A stretch of DNA of 64,000 bases from CAYFFZ01 sp049976505. GTDB taxonomy: Archaea; Thermoproteota; Nitrososphaeria; Conexivisphaerales; UBA164. Positions within the stretch are counted from its first letter, which is position 1. Each line of letters starts with the position of its first letter. The notes under the pieces are model-generated. The model was given only the letters and a program-made list of their open reading frames with translations. It ran no database searches and was not told the DNA's origin. The position numbers and the translations under genes were made by a program. The stretch is taken from assembly GCA_049976505.1 (NCBI GenBank), contig JBMFIC010000004.1:1-64000 (forward strand), written 5' to 3'. Of the stretch, positions 17,459 through 27,158 are shown piece after piece.

Positions 17459-18637
17459 ATGAGGGTAGGGATATTCACGTATGCTGACACCCTCACGGGC
17501 GGGAACATAAGGCTGTTGCGAGCTTTGAGGCACTATCCAAGGGACGAGATCGTCGTGCTCATACCGTCAGACAGGCACGAGAGGCTCAGGGTAGCCCTAG
17601 AGCGCGTTAATGATCCTAGCCTGAGGGATCTGGAGCGAACGGCAATAGATCTTAAGCCGCTCGGAGCCAGGCCGTCGGCCATCGACTACATCAGATACGG
17701 CAAATACGCAGGGGATTTCGCTAAAAAGGAGGGGTTCGACCTTCTTTATCTTTATCACGAGCACGCCTACTTCCCACTTGGCTTTTCCCTTTCCGGAGTA
17801 AGGTGGACAATGCTTATGCAGCTCACGCCGGTGGTCGGATCTCTGGCCATAGAGGAGGGAAGGGGTTTCAGCCTTTTCAGAAAGAACTACCAGGAGATCT
17901 ACGGATATGGACGAGCTAAAGCGCTCAGGGGTTATCTGAGGCTCAGGCTCTTTGACCTTGTAACGGGCAGGAACGTCCTCCTTGCGTCATCGAGAAGCAT
18001 TCCATACGAGCTAGAGCTGCTGGGCATAAGGAAGAGGATCCTGGTCCCCGAGGTGCCCAACGCGACGGATGGCTGCGCCAGGATTGGCGGCAGAAAGGAC
18101 TTGGACGTGATCTTCTTCTCCAGAGTTAAGCGGGAGAAGGGAGTTTTCCACTACATAGAGGCCATCTCGATGATGAGAGATCTGATAAGGAGCGCCTGCA
18201 TAGTTGGCTACGCTGACGAGCACATGAGAAGGGCCCTGGAAAGAGAGCTTGCTAAAAGGGGGCTGGACTTCGTTTGCCTGCTCTACAACGCCAGAAAGGA
18301 GGAGGCGCATGAGATCGTCTCCAGGTCAAAGCTCCTTATATACCCCAGCATGATGGACTCCTTCTCCTACTCTCTCATGGAGTCCCTGTCCTGCGGCACC
18401 CCCGCCGTGGCCTACTCGATACCAGGCGTAAGGCTAAACTACTCAACCCCAGCAGTTAGGCTCGTGGAACCAATGGACATCAGGGCCCTTGCCGAGGAGG
18501 CCTCAAAGGTCCTGGAAAGCGGCGAGTGGCAGGAGATGGGCAGGGCCGGGATTGAGTACACAAGTCGGTTCACCTGGGAGGCAATGGCAGAGAGCGAGCT
18601 GAAGACAGTGAAGCGCATTTTAGAGGAAGACGAATAA
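17459..18637 (+). CDS. GT4-family glycosyltransferase
   Basis: A 392-residue GT-B enzyme. MRVGIFTYADTLTGGNIRLLR is the N-terminal Rossmann start; the C-terminal domain has FFSRVKREKGVFHYIEA and the donor-site motif SFSYSLMESLSCGTPAVAY with the two Glu/Ser positions typical of GT4. It follows the interrupted gene by 1 nt and is the last gene of the glycan run. Acceptor and sugar are not readable. Confidence 0.83.
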   Translation: MRVGIFTYADTLTGGNIRLLRALRHYPRDEIVVLIPSDRHERLRVALERVNDPSLRDLERTAIDLKPLGARPSAIDYIRYGKYAGDFAKKEGFDLLYLYHEHAYFPLGFSLSGVRWTMLMQLTPVVGSLAIEEGRGFSLFRKNYQEIYGYGRAKALRGYLRLRLFDLVTGRNVLLASSRSIPYELELLGIRKRILVPEVPNATDGCARIGGRKDLDVIFFSRVKREKGVFHYIEAISMMRDLIRSACIVGYADEHMRRALERELAKRGLDFVCLLYNARKEEAHEIVSRSKLLIYPSMMDSFSYSLMESLSCGTPAVAYSIPGVRLNYSTPAVRLVEPMDIRALAEEASKVLESGEWQEMGRAGIEYTSRFTWEAMAESELKTVKRILEEDE

Positions 18638-18684
18638 ATGCACATCTAACGTTAACAACGTTAGAAACAAGACTTTTGATCGTC

Positions 18685-18760
18685 TGACCTCCTCCCCGCC
18701 CTGAATGGCGAGGGCTCCCGAGGTCTCGAGGGTTACTCCCCTTTAGCGGGAGCTACTGAG
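18685..18760 (+). mobile_element. Solo IS200/IS605-type end hairpin
   Basis: Begins TGACCTCCTCCCCGCCCTGA with the stem CGCC/GGCG at 18697-18710, followed by a second hairpin around CTCCC-CTTTAG-CGGGAG (18737-18753). The first 20 nt are nearly identical to those at 20632 and 39868. It is the well-known terminal motif of archaeal tnpB elements, here without transposase. Confidence 0.6.
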
Positions 18761-18796
18761 CTAATGAGCGCCAGACACGTATTTAAGTTTTTTGCC

Positions 18797-18846
18797 GTTT
18801 TCATCTCCGCCGTTAACGGCGAAGCTTTCAGCTTCTGTAAAAACGG
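18797..18846 (+). mobile_element. Second solo mobile-element hairpin
   Basis: TTTTCATCTCCGCCG followed by a perfect 14-bp palindrome CGCCGTTAACGGCG (18808-18821) and AAGCTTTCAGCTTCTGTAAA. It matches the motif at 1651-1692 and resembles the TGACCTCC-type motifs. No transposase is adjacent. Confidence 0.55.
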
Positions 18847-19350
18847 CCGCAGGATGAGGCAAGCAACACCAAAGTTTTCAATGCTTTTAACAGGCTATAG
18901 CTATATAAAGGATAAACAAGCTCTTTTTGTTATATGTCAATTATATCAATAATTTTAATTTTTCTCATTTTTACAATTTTACAATAATGACAGAAACCAT
19001 CCAGGTTCTAGGAAAGTACTCTGGCCATTTCTCAAAAGATCCTTCATGCCTTCTATTGTGATTTTGCTTCTCGTCAAATAAGTATACCAAGTTCTTCGCT
19101 CGTTGTTATTTCTGCTAGCTCTTGCAAAAATTCACTGGCCATTTCAAGTCCACAACAATTTCTTTAGGACTGAAAAGTAGCAAAGTAAACCTACAAATGG
19201 TCTCGTATATGTTATATACGTTAATAATATAGTCATAGGAACCGGTTTTTAAGACGTCTGTAAATAAGAGCGTGCACTAAGTATAATTAAAATGTGTTAA
19301 ATGTTAAAGAGATAATATTTAAATTCGAACAGTTGTGTTAAATATTCAAT
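18847..19350. other. AT-rich intergenic region upstream of the enamidase-like gene
   Basis: About 500 nt without a convincing intact gene. A minus-strand trace near 19000-19170 (reading roughly SPKEIVVDL, then MASEFLQELAEITTSEEL in another frame) may be a decayed small gene, but I cannot name it. The right end has TATA-like AATATTTAAATTC about 30 nt before ATG 19351. Confidence 0.4.
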
Positions 19351-20634
19351 ATGAAAGTATCAATTTTCAATATTGGAAAAATAGTAAGTGGAGACTGGGA
19401 TAAGGGCATAATAAAGGGCGATTCTGTGCTGATAGAAAACGGAAAGTTCAGCAGAATAGGGTTTGAAGATGACGTTCATCCGCATCAAGCCGATATAAAA
19501 ATAGATGCAAACGGCATGGTCTTAATCCCAGGTTTAATAGATCCTCACACTCATTTGGGTTTTGGAGAGTGGGGTCCAGAAAATGGGATGGTGGGAGTAG
19601 CGCTAGAGGCTTTATATCAAGGAACCACAACTGCCATAGATGAGTTTGCAAGATATGAAGGCGAGCCTGACTTTTACCCCCCAAATCCGCAAGGCGTAAA
19701 GTCATCGGCTATAGTCCATTATTTTGCTTGGAAAAACTACAGGCCAGGCGGCTTGATGAAAGTACATGGTGGAAGCATAGTTTTAGTCAAAGGGCTTAAA
19801 GAGAGTGACTTTAAGGAGCTGAGCGATCTTGGAATATGGAAAGTAGCTCAGATAGGTGGAAGCACTGATCTAAAACCTGAAGAGCTGCTCGAAATGGCTT
19901 CATGGGCAAGAAAGTACGGCATGTTTATTCCAACGAATTTTGGCGCAGGGGTTCTGAAGACCTCTGTTTATCTAGATGCAGAATTTGTTAGGAAATTGCA
20001 GCCAGACAAGCTAGCTCATGCTAACGGAGGCAGCACCGCAGCTCCGTGGGACCTGACCAGGGAAGTTATAGATGCTGCGCCTAAGGCAGCTGTTGAGCTT
20101 GTAACATACGGCAACTGGAAGATGTCATTAAGAATACTTGACTATTTAAGAACGAAAAATGAACTTCACAGAGTTATTTTGGGCAGCGACACACCTACAG
20201 GACAAGGATGGTTCCCGATAGCCATGATGCAGGGAATCAAGTTTGTATCTGCAATAGGAAATGTGCCTGCTGAAAAGGCGATCGCTATGGCTACAGGTAA
20301 CATATACAACTATTATAAGAAATGGATAAACACCGGTAAAATTCAGGAAGGATTTGAAGCTGACTGTGTGATCATAGATAAGCCCCCTGGTAGCGTTGGA
20401 ACCGATGCTCTTGGAGCTATAGAAAATGGAGATCTGGTAGGTCCAGCAATGGTAATGGTAGATGGCAAAATAGCAGCACTAAGAGGAAGGGATAGCAGAC
20501 CTACTACAAGGTACATAAGACTAAACGGCAAAGAGCTTGGAGTTAGCGACCCCAATGAAAGACAGTTTGATCCGCCAAGGTTTTACTGGAAGAGCACAGG
20601 GGAAACGTACCTTTTGCTGTACGATAAAAAGTGA
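19351..20634 (+). CDS. Enamidase-like amidohydrolase
   Basis: A 427-residue metal-dependent amidohydrolase. The HxH metal motif is DPHTHLGFGEWG (about residues 68-72). Later sections strongly recall enamidase of bacterial nicotinate degradation: AHANGGSTAAPWDLTREVID, LVTYGNWK, RVILGSDTPTGQGWFPIA, ATGNIYNYY and DKPPGSVGTDALGAIENGD. Enamidase opens a cyclic enamide and releases ammonia; the natural substrate here is unknown. Base composition is clearly AT-richer than its neighbours, suggesting transfer. The stop TGA at 20632-20634 is the first triplet of a mobile-element end motif, so the C-terminal tail may have been created by that insertion. Confidence 0.75.
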   Translation: MKVSIFNIGKIVSGDWDKGIIKGDSVLIENGKFSRIGFEDDVHPHQADIKIDANGMVLIPGLIDPHTHLGFGEWGPENGMVGVALEALYQGTTTAIDEFARYEGEPDFYPPNPQGVKSSAIVHYFAWKNYRPGGLMKVHGGSIVLVKGLKESDFKELSDLGIWKVAQIGGSTDLKPEELLEMASWARKYGMFIPTNFGAGVLKTSVYLDAEFVRKLQPDKLAHANGGSTAAPWDLTREVIDAAPKAAVELVTYGNWKMSLRILDYLRTKNELHRVILGSDTPTGQGWFPIAMMQGIKFVSAIGNVPAEKAIAMATGNIYNYYKKWINTGKIQEGFEADCVIIDKPPGSVGTDALGAIENGDLVGPAMVMVDGKIAALRGRDSRPTTRYIRLNGKELGVSDPNERQFDPPRFYWKSTGETYLLLYDKK

Positions 20635-20690
20635 CCTCCTCCCAGCCCTGAAGGACGAGGCTCCCGTTGTTTTAGGGTTTACGTCCATTT
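20632..20690 (+). mobile_element. Solo IS200/IS605-type end hairpin fused to a gene end
   Basis: Starts TGACCTCCTCCCAGCCCTGA, continuing AGGACGAGGCTCCCGTTG. It is the same motif as at 18685 and 39868 and in the same orientation as 18685, so two copies flank the enamidase-like gene about 1.95 kb apart. The upstream gene uses its TGA as stop. Confidence 0.6.
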
Positions 20691-20853
20691 TAACCCCTAT
20701 TTCTATAGTTTTTGTTAAGAGGTCATCCCCTCCTGATCAAGGTCAAGGCTAACAGAGAGACGCCCGACAGAAATATCAACAGCGCAACTATTACAACGCT
20801 CACGACTTAATAAAGCGAGGACCTGAACTTATGGCTCCTGGTTAAACGATTTT

Positions 20854-22017
20854 TTAAAGTCGGTTAAAACCCCTTGAGCTGCTGCGTCTGCTCAAATATA
20901 GATATGCCCCAAATACTGCCATGGTTGGTACAGATGCTATAATGAACGTCATTGAGATCCCAACAAAGGACGCGATGACCCCCGAGATGAATGGAACCGC
21001 AGTCCAGATCATGTTGTTCATCGAGATGTAGTACGAGTTGGCCGCGTAGATCTCCTCGTCCCCGTAGGATCTTCTGAGAATTATGAGGGACAGGGGCCAG
21101 AAGAGGCCGTGTGGGACGCCTAAGATGGCATATCCAAGGAGAAAGGCCGGGAGGTCAGGATGAAGCCCAACAAGGATAAGCCCTAAAACCGTCATAGCGC
21201 TCCCAGCCGTCACCGCCAGGTCAACCCTCTTCACCGGCCTCACCGTCAGGTACAGCCTGGCGAGAAACGAGGTCAGGAAGAAGGCCGAGTACATGAGCAC
21301 GGATATGGAGTAGCTCACACGAAACGCCTCCCTGGCAACTATCGCCCCGTACGATATCATTGCAACGAACGGGAACGTGTATATCGCGTTCGAGGCAATT
21401 GCCCTCCAGAATGCCGGCCTCATGATCACCCTGTAGCTCCCTCCCCTCCTGTCAGGGGCTGCGCTTAGCCTCATGTGGGCCGAGAAGTAAAGGCTCAGGG
21501 CAAGCAAGGACGCAAAGAGCGCAAGGGATAGCCTCAGGCTCTGGCCGGTCATCTGAAGAAAGCCCGATGCGATGAATGGGCCAACGGCCAGGCTCGTCGA
21601 GAGGGCAAGGGAGTACAGGGCTATCGCCCTCTCCCTGAGCTCGGGGTCCTCGACAGTCCCGGCCGATGAGATTATCAGAGGGCTTGTTGCACCCGTTGAC
21701 AGCCCCTCAAGAAGCGCAAAGAGCCATACGTTCTCTGGATCGTAGAGAGGGGCAAGAACGACGACCGCAAGGAGCAGTGCTAGGGAACCCATGAAGTACG
21801 GCCTGAGCCTCCTTATCCTGTGGTTCAGGTAGAAGGATGTTACGAAAGATCCAACGCCTCCTATTCCGCTCAGGTACATTATGAACCCGGGCTGAAAGCC
21901 GAGCTCGTACTTTGCTATCAGCGGGAGCATCGTTGCGTAGGCGTTGGTGGTTGCCCTCCAGAGGAAGGTCAGCATGAAAAGCATTGCGATGTAGGCTATG
22001 CTCTTTTTTGTCCTCAA
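20854..22017 (-). CDS. MFS transporter
   Basis: A 387-residue protein with 12 predicted membrane helices in two six-helix halves and a central basic loop (RLSAAPDRRGGSYR). The inter-helix 2-3 loop has YLNHRIRRLRPYF, a variant of the MFS loop motif. The substrate is unknown. It is followed downstream by nothing in its own direction and lies 37 nt from the GMP/PMI gene transcribed the same way, so they may be co-transcribed. Confidence 0.75.
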   Translation of the reverse strand: MRTKKSIAYIAMLFMLTFLWRATTNAYATMLPLIAKYELGFQPGFIMYLSGIGGVGSFVTSFYLNHRIRRLRPYFMGSLALLLAVVVLAPLYDPENVWLFALLEGLSTGATSPLIISSAGTVEDPELRERAIALYSLALSTSLAVGPFIASGFLQMTGQSLRLSLALFASLLALSLYFSAHMRLSAAPDRRGGSYRVIMRPAFWRAIASNAIYTFPFVAMISYGAIVAREAFRVSYSISVLMYSAFFLTSFLARLYLTVRPVKRVDLAVTAGSAMTVLGLILVGLHPDLPAFLLGYAILGVPHGLFWPLSLIILRRSYGDEEIYAANSYYISMNNMIWTAVPFISGVIASFVGISMTFIIASVPTMAVFGAYLYLSRRSSSRGFNRL

Positions 22018-22054
22018 CGCAGAGGAACAGGACTGCCCCTCTTATAAGCTGATA

Positions 22055-23362
22055 CTAACCTTCAAACCTCACTATGTCGTCCTCCTCGAGGTACTCGCCG
22101 GTCTGTATCTCGATGATCTCCAGAGGGATCCTTCCAGGGTTCTCTATCCTGTGCTTCCTGCCCATCGGAACGTAGAAGCTCTGGTTCTCGGTAAGAATAA
22201 CCTCCTGTCCGTCAAAGGTTATCCTGGCCGTCCCCCTGACCACGACCCAGTGCTCGGCCCTGTGGTAGTGCATCTGGTAGCTCAAGGACTTGCCAGGGGC
22301 CACGAAGAGCCTCTTCACCTTGTACCTCTCCCCCTCGTCAAGTATGACATAGTAGCCCCAGGGCCTGTACATGACGATTGACCTTTTCACCTCCTTTCTG
22401 TCCGAGAGCGCCCTGACCACGTCCTTCGTCCTCTCTGAGAGCTCCCTAGGAATTACGAGGACCGCGTCCCTGGTTGAAATCACTGCGAGGTCCTTTACGC
22501 CGTAGAGCACAGTGAGCCTGTCGTCGGAGATCGCAAGGGAGCCCTCGGATTCAACTGCCACGGCGTTCCCGTGGACGGCGTTCCCCCTTTCGTCCTTCCT
22601 CATGGCCTCGTAGAAGCTGTTCCAAGAGCCAAGGTCCTTCCAGAGGCCATCGAAAACGACGGCCGAGAGCCTGTCGTGCTTCTCGACCACGCCCCTGTCG
22701 AAGGAGATCTCCGGCAGCTCCTCGTAGCCAGACGATCCCTGCTCAAAGACAGCCCTGTAGACGTCGGGCAGATGTCTCCTGATGGCCTCCACGCCGGTGC
22801 TCCTCTTCATGTAGAATATCCCCATGTTCCAGAGGTGCCTTCCGCTCCTCAGGAATTCCTCAGCCTCCCTCTCCCCGGGCTTCTCGTAAAAGCCCCTCAC
22901 CTTTATCTTCCCGTCCCTCTGCTCATCCCCTAGCCATATGTAACCGTATCCAGTTGCGGGGTACTCGGGCCTGTGGCCGAAGAGCACGATCTCCCCATCA
23001 TCGGGTCTCACCTTCCTCGCAACCTCAACGAAGCTCTCATCGAGGAGATGATCGGATGGGGCGAACATTATGTCGTCGTCCTCGAGCCTGCTGAGGGCGT
23101 ACGCGATAGCCGGAGCGGTGCCGCGTGGGGCCGGCTCCTGAATTATGTTCTCCTGCTTCACCCCCTTAACCTCGTAGGAGAAGAGAGGGTAGAGGGACCT
23201 TGATGTTACTATGTAGACGTCCCCAAGCCTCGAGTAGAGGTCAACTGCCCTCTGGACAAGGCTCCTTCCGTCCAGGATCTTTATGAACTGCTTCGGGTAG
23301 TCCTCCCTGCTCAGGGGCCAGAGCCTTGTGCCCTTTCCTCCAGCCATTATGACGACCTTCAT
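22055..23362 (-). CDS. manC: Mannose-1-phosphate guanylyltransferase / mannose-6-phosphate isomerase
   Basis: A 435-residue bifunctional enzyme. The N-terminal nucleotidyltransferase starts MAGGKGTRLWPLSREDYPKQ (pyrophosphorylase signature), with APSDHLL for the metal Asp region. The C-terminal cupin domain (from about residue 325) has YRPWGYY, QMHYHRAEHWVVV with metal-binding His residues, and PMGRKHRIEN. It makes GDP-mannose and interconverts Man6P and Fru6P, supplying mannose donors for glycosylation of S-layer or lipid glycans, matching the glycosyltransferases at 14-18.6 kb. Confidence 0.9.
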   Translation of the reverse strand: MKVVIMAGGKGTRLWPLSREDYPKQFIKILDGRSLVQRAVDLYSRLGDVYIVTSRSLYPLFSYEVKGVKQENIIQEPAPRGTAPAIAYALSRLEDDDIMFAPSDHLLDESFVEVARKVRPDDGEIVLFGHRPEYPATGYGYIWLGDEQRDGKIKVRGFYEKPGEREAEEFLRSGRHLWNMGIFYMKRSTGVEAIRRHLPDVYRAVFEQGSSGYEELPEISFDRGVVEKHDRLSAVVFDGLWKDLGSWNSFYEAMRKDERGNAVHGNAVAVESEGSLAISDDRLTVLYGVKDLAVISTRDAVLVIPRELSERTKDVVRALSDRKEVKRSIVMYRPWGYYVILDEGERYKVKRLFVAPGKSLSYQMHYHRAEHWVVVRGTARITFDGQEVILTENQSFYVPMGRKHRIENPGRIPLEIIEIQTGEYLEEDDIVRFEG

Positions 23363-23403
23363 TATACTGAAAATACCGCGAAGCCATCTATTAACCTTGC
23401 CCC

Positions 23404-24090
23404 TCAGGGCCTTATAAGGTGGGGAGCCCCATCCCTAACCTCAACCACGCTTCCGGTCCTAAGCTGGATGTGCCTATCCTTAAGCACGGCTGAGGCGTAC
23501 CTCCTCGCGAGCTCCCCCGAGCAGTGCATGGGGGATGCAAAGTCCGAAAGCCCAAGGGCCTTCCTTAATGCTCCAAGCGATGGCCTGTGGAAGCCGCCTA
23601 AAAGATAGCTGATCCTCCCGTGCTCCCTGCTTACCCGCTCAGCTATCACGTCTATCCCTGGATGGGAGCAGCCAACGAGCAGGATGATCATCCCCTCGGA
23701 CTTTATGACCATCGCCTGCTCTGTCGGATCTCCCTCAAAGGGCCCCGTGCTTAGAACTCCCGGGGCAATCTCCCTGCTCTCCCTGACCTCCACCGCCTTA
23801 AGCCTCGAGTACCTGCTCAGATCCCCAGGAGGAATGTATGCGGGGATCCCCTCGGGAAGCGCGTCCACCCCGCCCGAGTGATCTAGGTGGTGATGCGACA
23901 GAAAGAATACGTCAACACGTGAGAGGTCAACCCCTAGCTTCCTCGCGTTCTCAGTAATGATCCTGGGGCTTGGGCCCGAGTCGAAGAGGATCCTCAATCC
24001 GCTGACCTCAACGAGAAGGCTCAGTCCCCAGTCGCTCATGAGCCCTGGACCTGGCATGTTGTCGTTCAGCACGTATATCCTTACGGCCAC
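23404..24090 (-). CDS. Metallo-beta-lactamase fold hydrolase
   Basis: A 228-residue MBL-fold protein. The metal motif HHHLDHSGG (HxHxDH) is at about residues 66-74, with a downstream GCSHPGID His and MHCSGE. It resembles the archaeal group annotated as dihydropterin aminobenzene-phosphate synthase-like enzymes, but the name is not secure. GTG 24090 is the likely start, 7 nt after the stop of the upstream MFS gene, so they form an operon. Confidence 0.75.
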   Translation of the reverse strand: MAVRIYVLNDNMPGPGLMSDWGLSLLVEVSGLRILFDSGPSPRIITENARKLGVDLSRVDVFFLSHHHLDHSGGVDALPEGIPAYIPPGDLSRYSRLKAVEVRESREIAPGVLSTGPFEGDPTEQAMVIKSEGMIILLVGCSHPGIDVIAERVSREHGRISYLLGGFHRPSLGALRKALGLSDFASPMHCSGELARRYASAVLKDRHIQLRTGSVVEVRDGAPHLIRP

Positions 24091-24097
24091 ACGGTTT

Positions 24098-25411
24098 CTA
24101 TCGCGCTCCGGCTTTTATCCTTTCTTCAATCTCCTCTAGCTTCGCCCTCCTCGTCTCAGGAGCCATCAGAGCTGAAACCACAGCAGCGGCTGCAAGGAAA
24201 ACGGCGAAGAACAGGGTTCCGTAGATTAGGCCGAGGCCCTTCAGGTAGTCGAAGGCGAATATCCCGACTATGGCCCCGATCCTGCTCACGGAGGTGGCGA
24301 GGCCCTGGGCAAAGCCTCTGACGCTTGTAGGAAAGAGCTCGACGGAGTAGGCAAATGACAGGAGCCCGCCTGGCCACTGCTCAAGGCTGACGTACACTAT
24401 GAAGAGCGGGAGCAACATGTACGGGCTGATCCTCACCAGGGGCACGAGAAGCAGGAGAACAAGCACCATTGCTGCGAAGCCCACAACTGTTGGGATCCTC
24501 CGCCCCAGGCCGTCGGAGATCCTCATGAGGGCAAGGTACGAGATTATCGGGAACGGAGCGGTGATGACCCCGAAGAGCACTATTGTCCTGAGGCTACTTA
24601 TCCCGAGCTCGTGGTAGAGGGTAGGGGTGAAGAAGCCGAACCCGTATGAGCCGAGGGCGAAGGAGAACCAGGTGAAGAGCACGAAGAGGAGTGGCCACCT
24701 GTACTCCCTGAGCAGCTGCCCAGCGCTCACCCTCCTCTGCGGGTCAACCACGTAGCCCTGTCCCATGACCGAGCTCGCGACCCTCTCCGCCTCCTCGTCC
24801 CTTCCCCTTGCCTTAAGCCACCTGAACGACTCAGGCATAAGCCACCTTGCAGCTATCACCGGGACCGCAAGGGCAGCCCCGAAGCCAAGAGCAACCCTCC
24901 ATGCCATGTCAGGCCCAAGGGGCAGCGCCAGGTAGTTCACGACCCCAGAGACCAGCACGCCAAGCCAGTAGAACATGATGCCGTACATCAGCAGCATACC
25001 CCTCCTCGCGGTAGGTGACATCTCGGCTATGAGGGCAGAGCTGACCGGATAGTCGGCCCCTATTCCTATCCCCATGAGGACCCTGAAGATTATTATCTCT
25101 GCAACGCTCCTCGCCAGAGCCGATAGAGCAGTGAACACCACGAACATTGCTATGTCTATCACGAACATGGACTTCCTTCCTATCCTGTCGGCGAAGAAGC
25201 CGAAGAGCACGCCCCCTATAGCCATCCCAATGAGCCCGCTCGAGAGGAGGAGCGGATAGTAGACGCTGCTTGTCCTTATGCCGTAGACTGAGGATATGAG
25301 GAGTATGCTGAAGGCTATAACGTTCAGGTCGTAGCCGTCAAGGAAGACGCCCATGGCCGCAAGGGTGCTAATGAGCCAGTGGGCCCTTGTCACCCTCTCC
25401 CGCTGCTCCAT
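24098..25411 (-). CDS. MFS transporter (sugar or aromatic-acid porter type)
   Basis: A 437-residue protein with 12 membrane helices and the motif GFFADRIGRKSMF (loop 2-3), matching the G-x-x-x-D-R-x-G-R-K signature of MFS proton symporters. The central loop RWLKARGRDEEAERV is typical of the sugar/organic-acid porter families (PESFRWL precedes it). A strong TATA box (GGAATATATAAAAA, minus strand, centre about 25440) is 29 nt upstream of ATG 25411. Confidence 0.8.
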   Translation of the reverse strand: MEQRERVTRAHWLISTLAAMGVFLDGYDLNVIAFSILLISSVYGIRTSSVYYPLLLSSGLIGMAIGGVLFGFFADRIGRKSMFVIDIAMFVVFTALSALARSVAEIIIFRVLMGIGIGADYPVSSALIAEMSPTARRGMLLMYGIMFYWLGVLVSGVVNYLALPLGPDMAWRVALGFGAALAVPVIAARWLMPESFRWLKARGRDEEAERVASSVMGQGYVVDPQRRVSAGQLLREYRWPLLFVLFTWFSFALGSYGFGFFTPTLYHELGISSLRTIVLFGVITAPFPIISYLALMRISDGLGRRIPTVVGFAAMVLVLLLLVPLVRISPYMLLPLFIVYVSLEQWPGGLLSFAYSVELFPTSVRGFAQGLATSVSRIGAIVGIFAFDYLKGLGLIYGTLFFAVFLAAAAVVSALMAPETRRAKLEEIEERIKAGAR

Positions 25412-25473
25412 GGTCAGGATTTGGGAGCTGGATTTTTATATATTCCGATTATAAAATATATACGAGTATATAC

Positions 25474-27138
25474 TTATGTCCTTGCTACCTCCTCCTCGTA
25501 CACGTACCTTCCTCCCTTCATCGCGGAGAAAAGCGCGCCGACTATAACGAGGGCCAGAGATATGTAGATCGAGTCCCTGAGCCCAACTACGAACGGGTTT
25601 CCCAGCACTGATGGCAGGAACGTGTTTGAGTTCAGGACGCTCAGGGCTTTTGGCGGGAGGGCGTCCTGCACAGCTGTGGGGAGGGCTGAGGCCGGGTTTA
25701 TGCCGAGGAAGGTGGCGAAGAGGAGGCCCGTCGGAGGAACGGAGGCAAGGAACGAAGCAACCTGACGCGGAAGCCCCATCTGGGACGCAACGCTCATTAT
25801 CTCCGACGGAACGAGCTGTGTGAACACGGTTATCGCGATCGTGAAGAAGAGGGCCATGCTGAGCGTCTGGCCTATGTTGTTCATTGTCTGCCTCATCCCG
25901 TTCCCGACGGCCCTGTCCTTCGGGTGAAGGGCGTTCATTATCGAGGTCATGTTGGGAGAGGTGTAGAGGCCGTTCCCGAGGCCGTTCACGAAGAGTATCA
26001 GCTCGAACTCGAGAAGGTTGAAGTTGTACGGAAGGAGGGTAAGGAGGTACAGCGAGACTGCTATTATGGCCATCCCGGCTACCTCAAATGCCCTGGCGCC
26101 GTACCTGTCCGTGAGGATTCCACCTATCGGCCCCATTATAACGGTTCCTACCATCATCGGAAGCATGTAAACCCCCGCCCAGAACGGGGTCTGCGCGTAG
26201 CTTATCCCGTGAAGGGGAAGGTATATCCCCTGAAGCCATATCGTCACCAGAAACATTATTGCACCCCTGGCCAGGGCGTTCATGAAGAGGGATGAAACGC
26301 CGTAGGCAAAGGGCCTGATCCTGAAGAGCCTCAGGTCGAAGAGCGGGCTGCTCTGCCTCCTCTCGACAAGCGCGAATGCTATCAGGAAGGCTGCGCCTGC
26401 TATGAATGATGCGATTACCCAGGGGTTTCCCCAGCCTAGGGGTGATGAGCCGTAGGGCATGAGGGCATATGTAAGCCCCAAGGAGATGGATATGAGCCCA
26501 GCCGCAAGGGTCACGTTTCCCGGGACGTCAAGGGGAATCCTCGCTACCCCCTTCTCCCTCCTCAGCCTGAAGATGGACCAGAGCATCCCAGCAAGGGCGA
26601 AGGGCACGTTGACCACGAAGATAAGGTGCCAGTCGTAACCTGACAGGACTCCCCCGAGGATGAGGCCTAGGAAGGATCCAACTATGAAGGAGACCTGGTT
26701 TATCCCCAGCGCCTTTCCCCTCTCCGATGGTGGGAAGGCCTCAGTCAGCAGAGGAGGGCCGTTGACCATCAGTATTCCGCCGCCAACGGCCTGGACCATC
26801 CTCAGCAGTATCAGCCAGAGGAGGCCCGCGTTCCCAGAGCCACTTGGAATAAGCGAGAGGGCTATAGACGCTGCTGTGAATATCACGAAGCCCCACGTGT
26901 ATATCCTGGTCCTCCCGTACATGTCTGATATCCTTCCCAGGGTCACGAGGACCGATGCGAGAACGATGCTGTATCCCATGAGAACCCAGAGGAGGTAGAC
27001 GAACTCTCCAGGGGCGAAGGGGTTCACGTTCAGCCCCCTGAATATCGTTGGCAGTGAAATCATCACTATGAACATGTTCATCGATGACATTATTATCGAG
27101 AGGGTGGTGTTGGTCAGGACCGTGTACTTGTACTGCAT
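25474..27138 (-). CDS. DHA2-family MFS transporter (EmrB/QacA type)
   Basis: A 554-residue protein with about 14 membrane helices, the number expected for the DHA2 family of drug:H+ antiporters. Loop 2-3 carries LGRISDMYGRTRIYTWG and the motif-C region of helix 5 reads PSERGKALGINQVSFIVGSFLGLILGGVLSGY in the family manner. It is likely an efflux pump for hydrophobic or toxic compounds. The promoter contains a perfect 12-bp palindrome (27159-27170). Confidence 0.8.
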   Translation of the reverse strand: MQYKYTVLTNTTLSIIMSSMNMFIVMISLPTIFRGLNVNPFAPGEFVYLLWVLMGYSIVLASVLVTLGRISDMYGRTRIYTWGFVIFTAASIALSLIPSGSGNAGLLWLILLRMVQAVGGGILMVNGPPLLTEAFPPSERGKALGINQVSFIVGSFLGLILGGVLSGYDWHLIFVVNVPFALAGMLWSIFRLRREKGVARIPLDVPGNVTLAAGLISISLGLTYALMPYGSSPLGWGNPWVIASFIAGAAFLIAFALVERRQSSPLFDLRLFRIRPFAYGVSSLFMNALARGAIMFLVTIWLQGIYLPLHGISYAQTPFWAGVYMLPMMVGTVIMGPIGGILTDRYGARAFEVAGMAIIAVSLYLLTLLPYNFNLLEFELILFVNGLGNGLYTSPNMTSIMNALHPKDRAVGNGMRQTMNNIGQTLSMALFFTIAITVFTQLVPSEIMSVASQMGLPRQVASFLASVPPTGLLFATFLGINPASALPTAVQDALPPKALSVLNSNTFLPSVLGNPFVVGLRDSIYISLALVIVGALFSAMKGGRYVYEEEVART

Positions 27139-27158
27139 GAGGCATGCAGAAACTGAAC

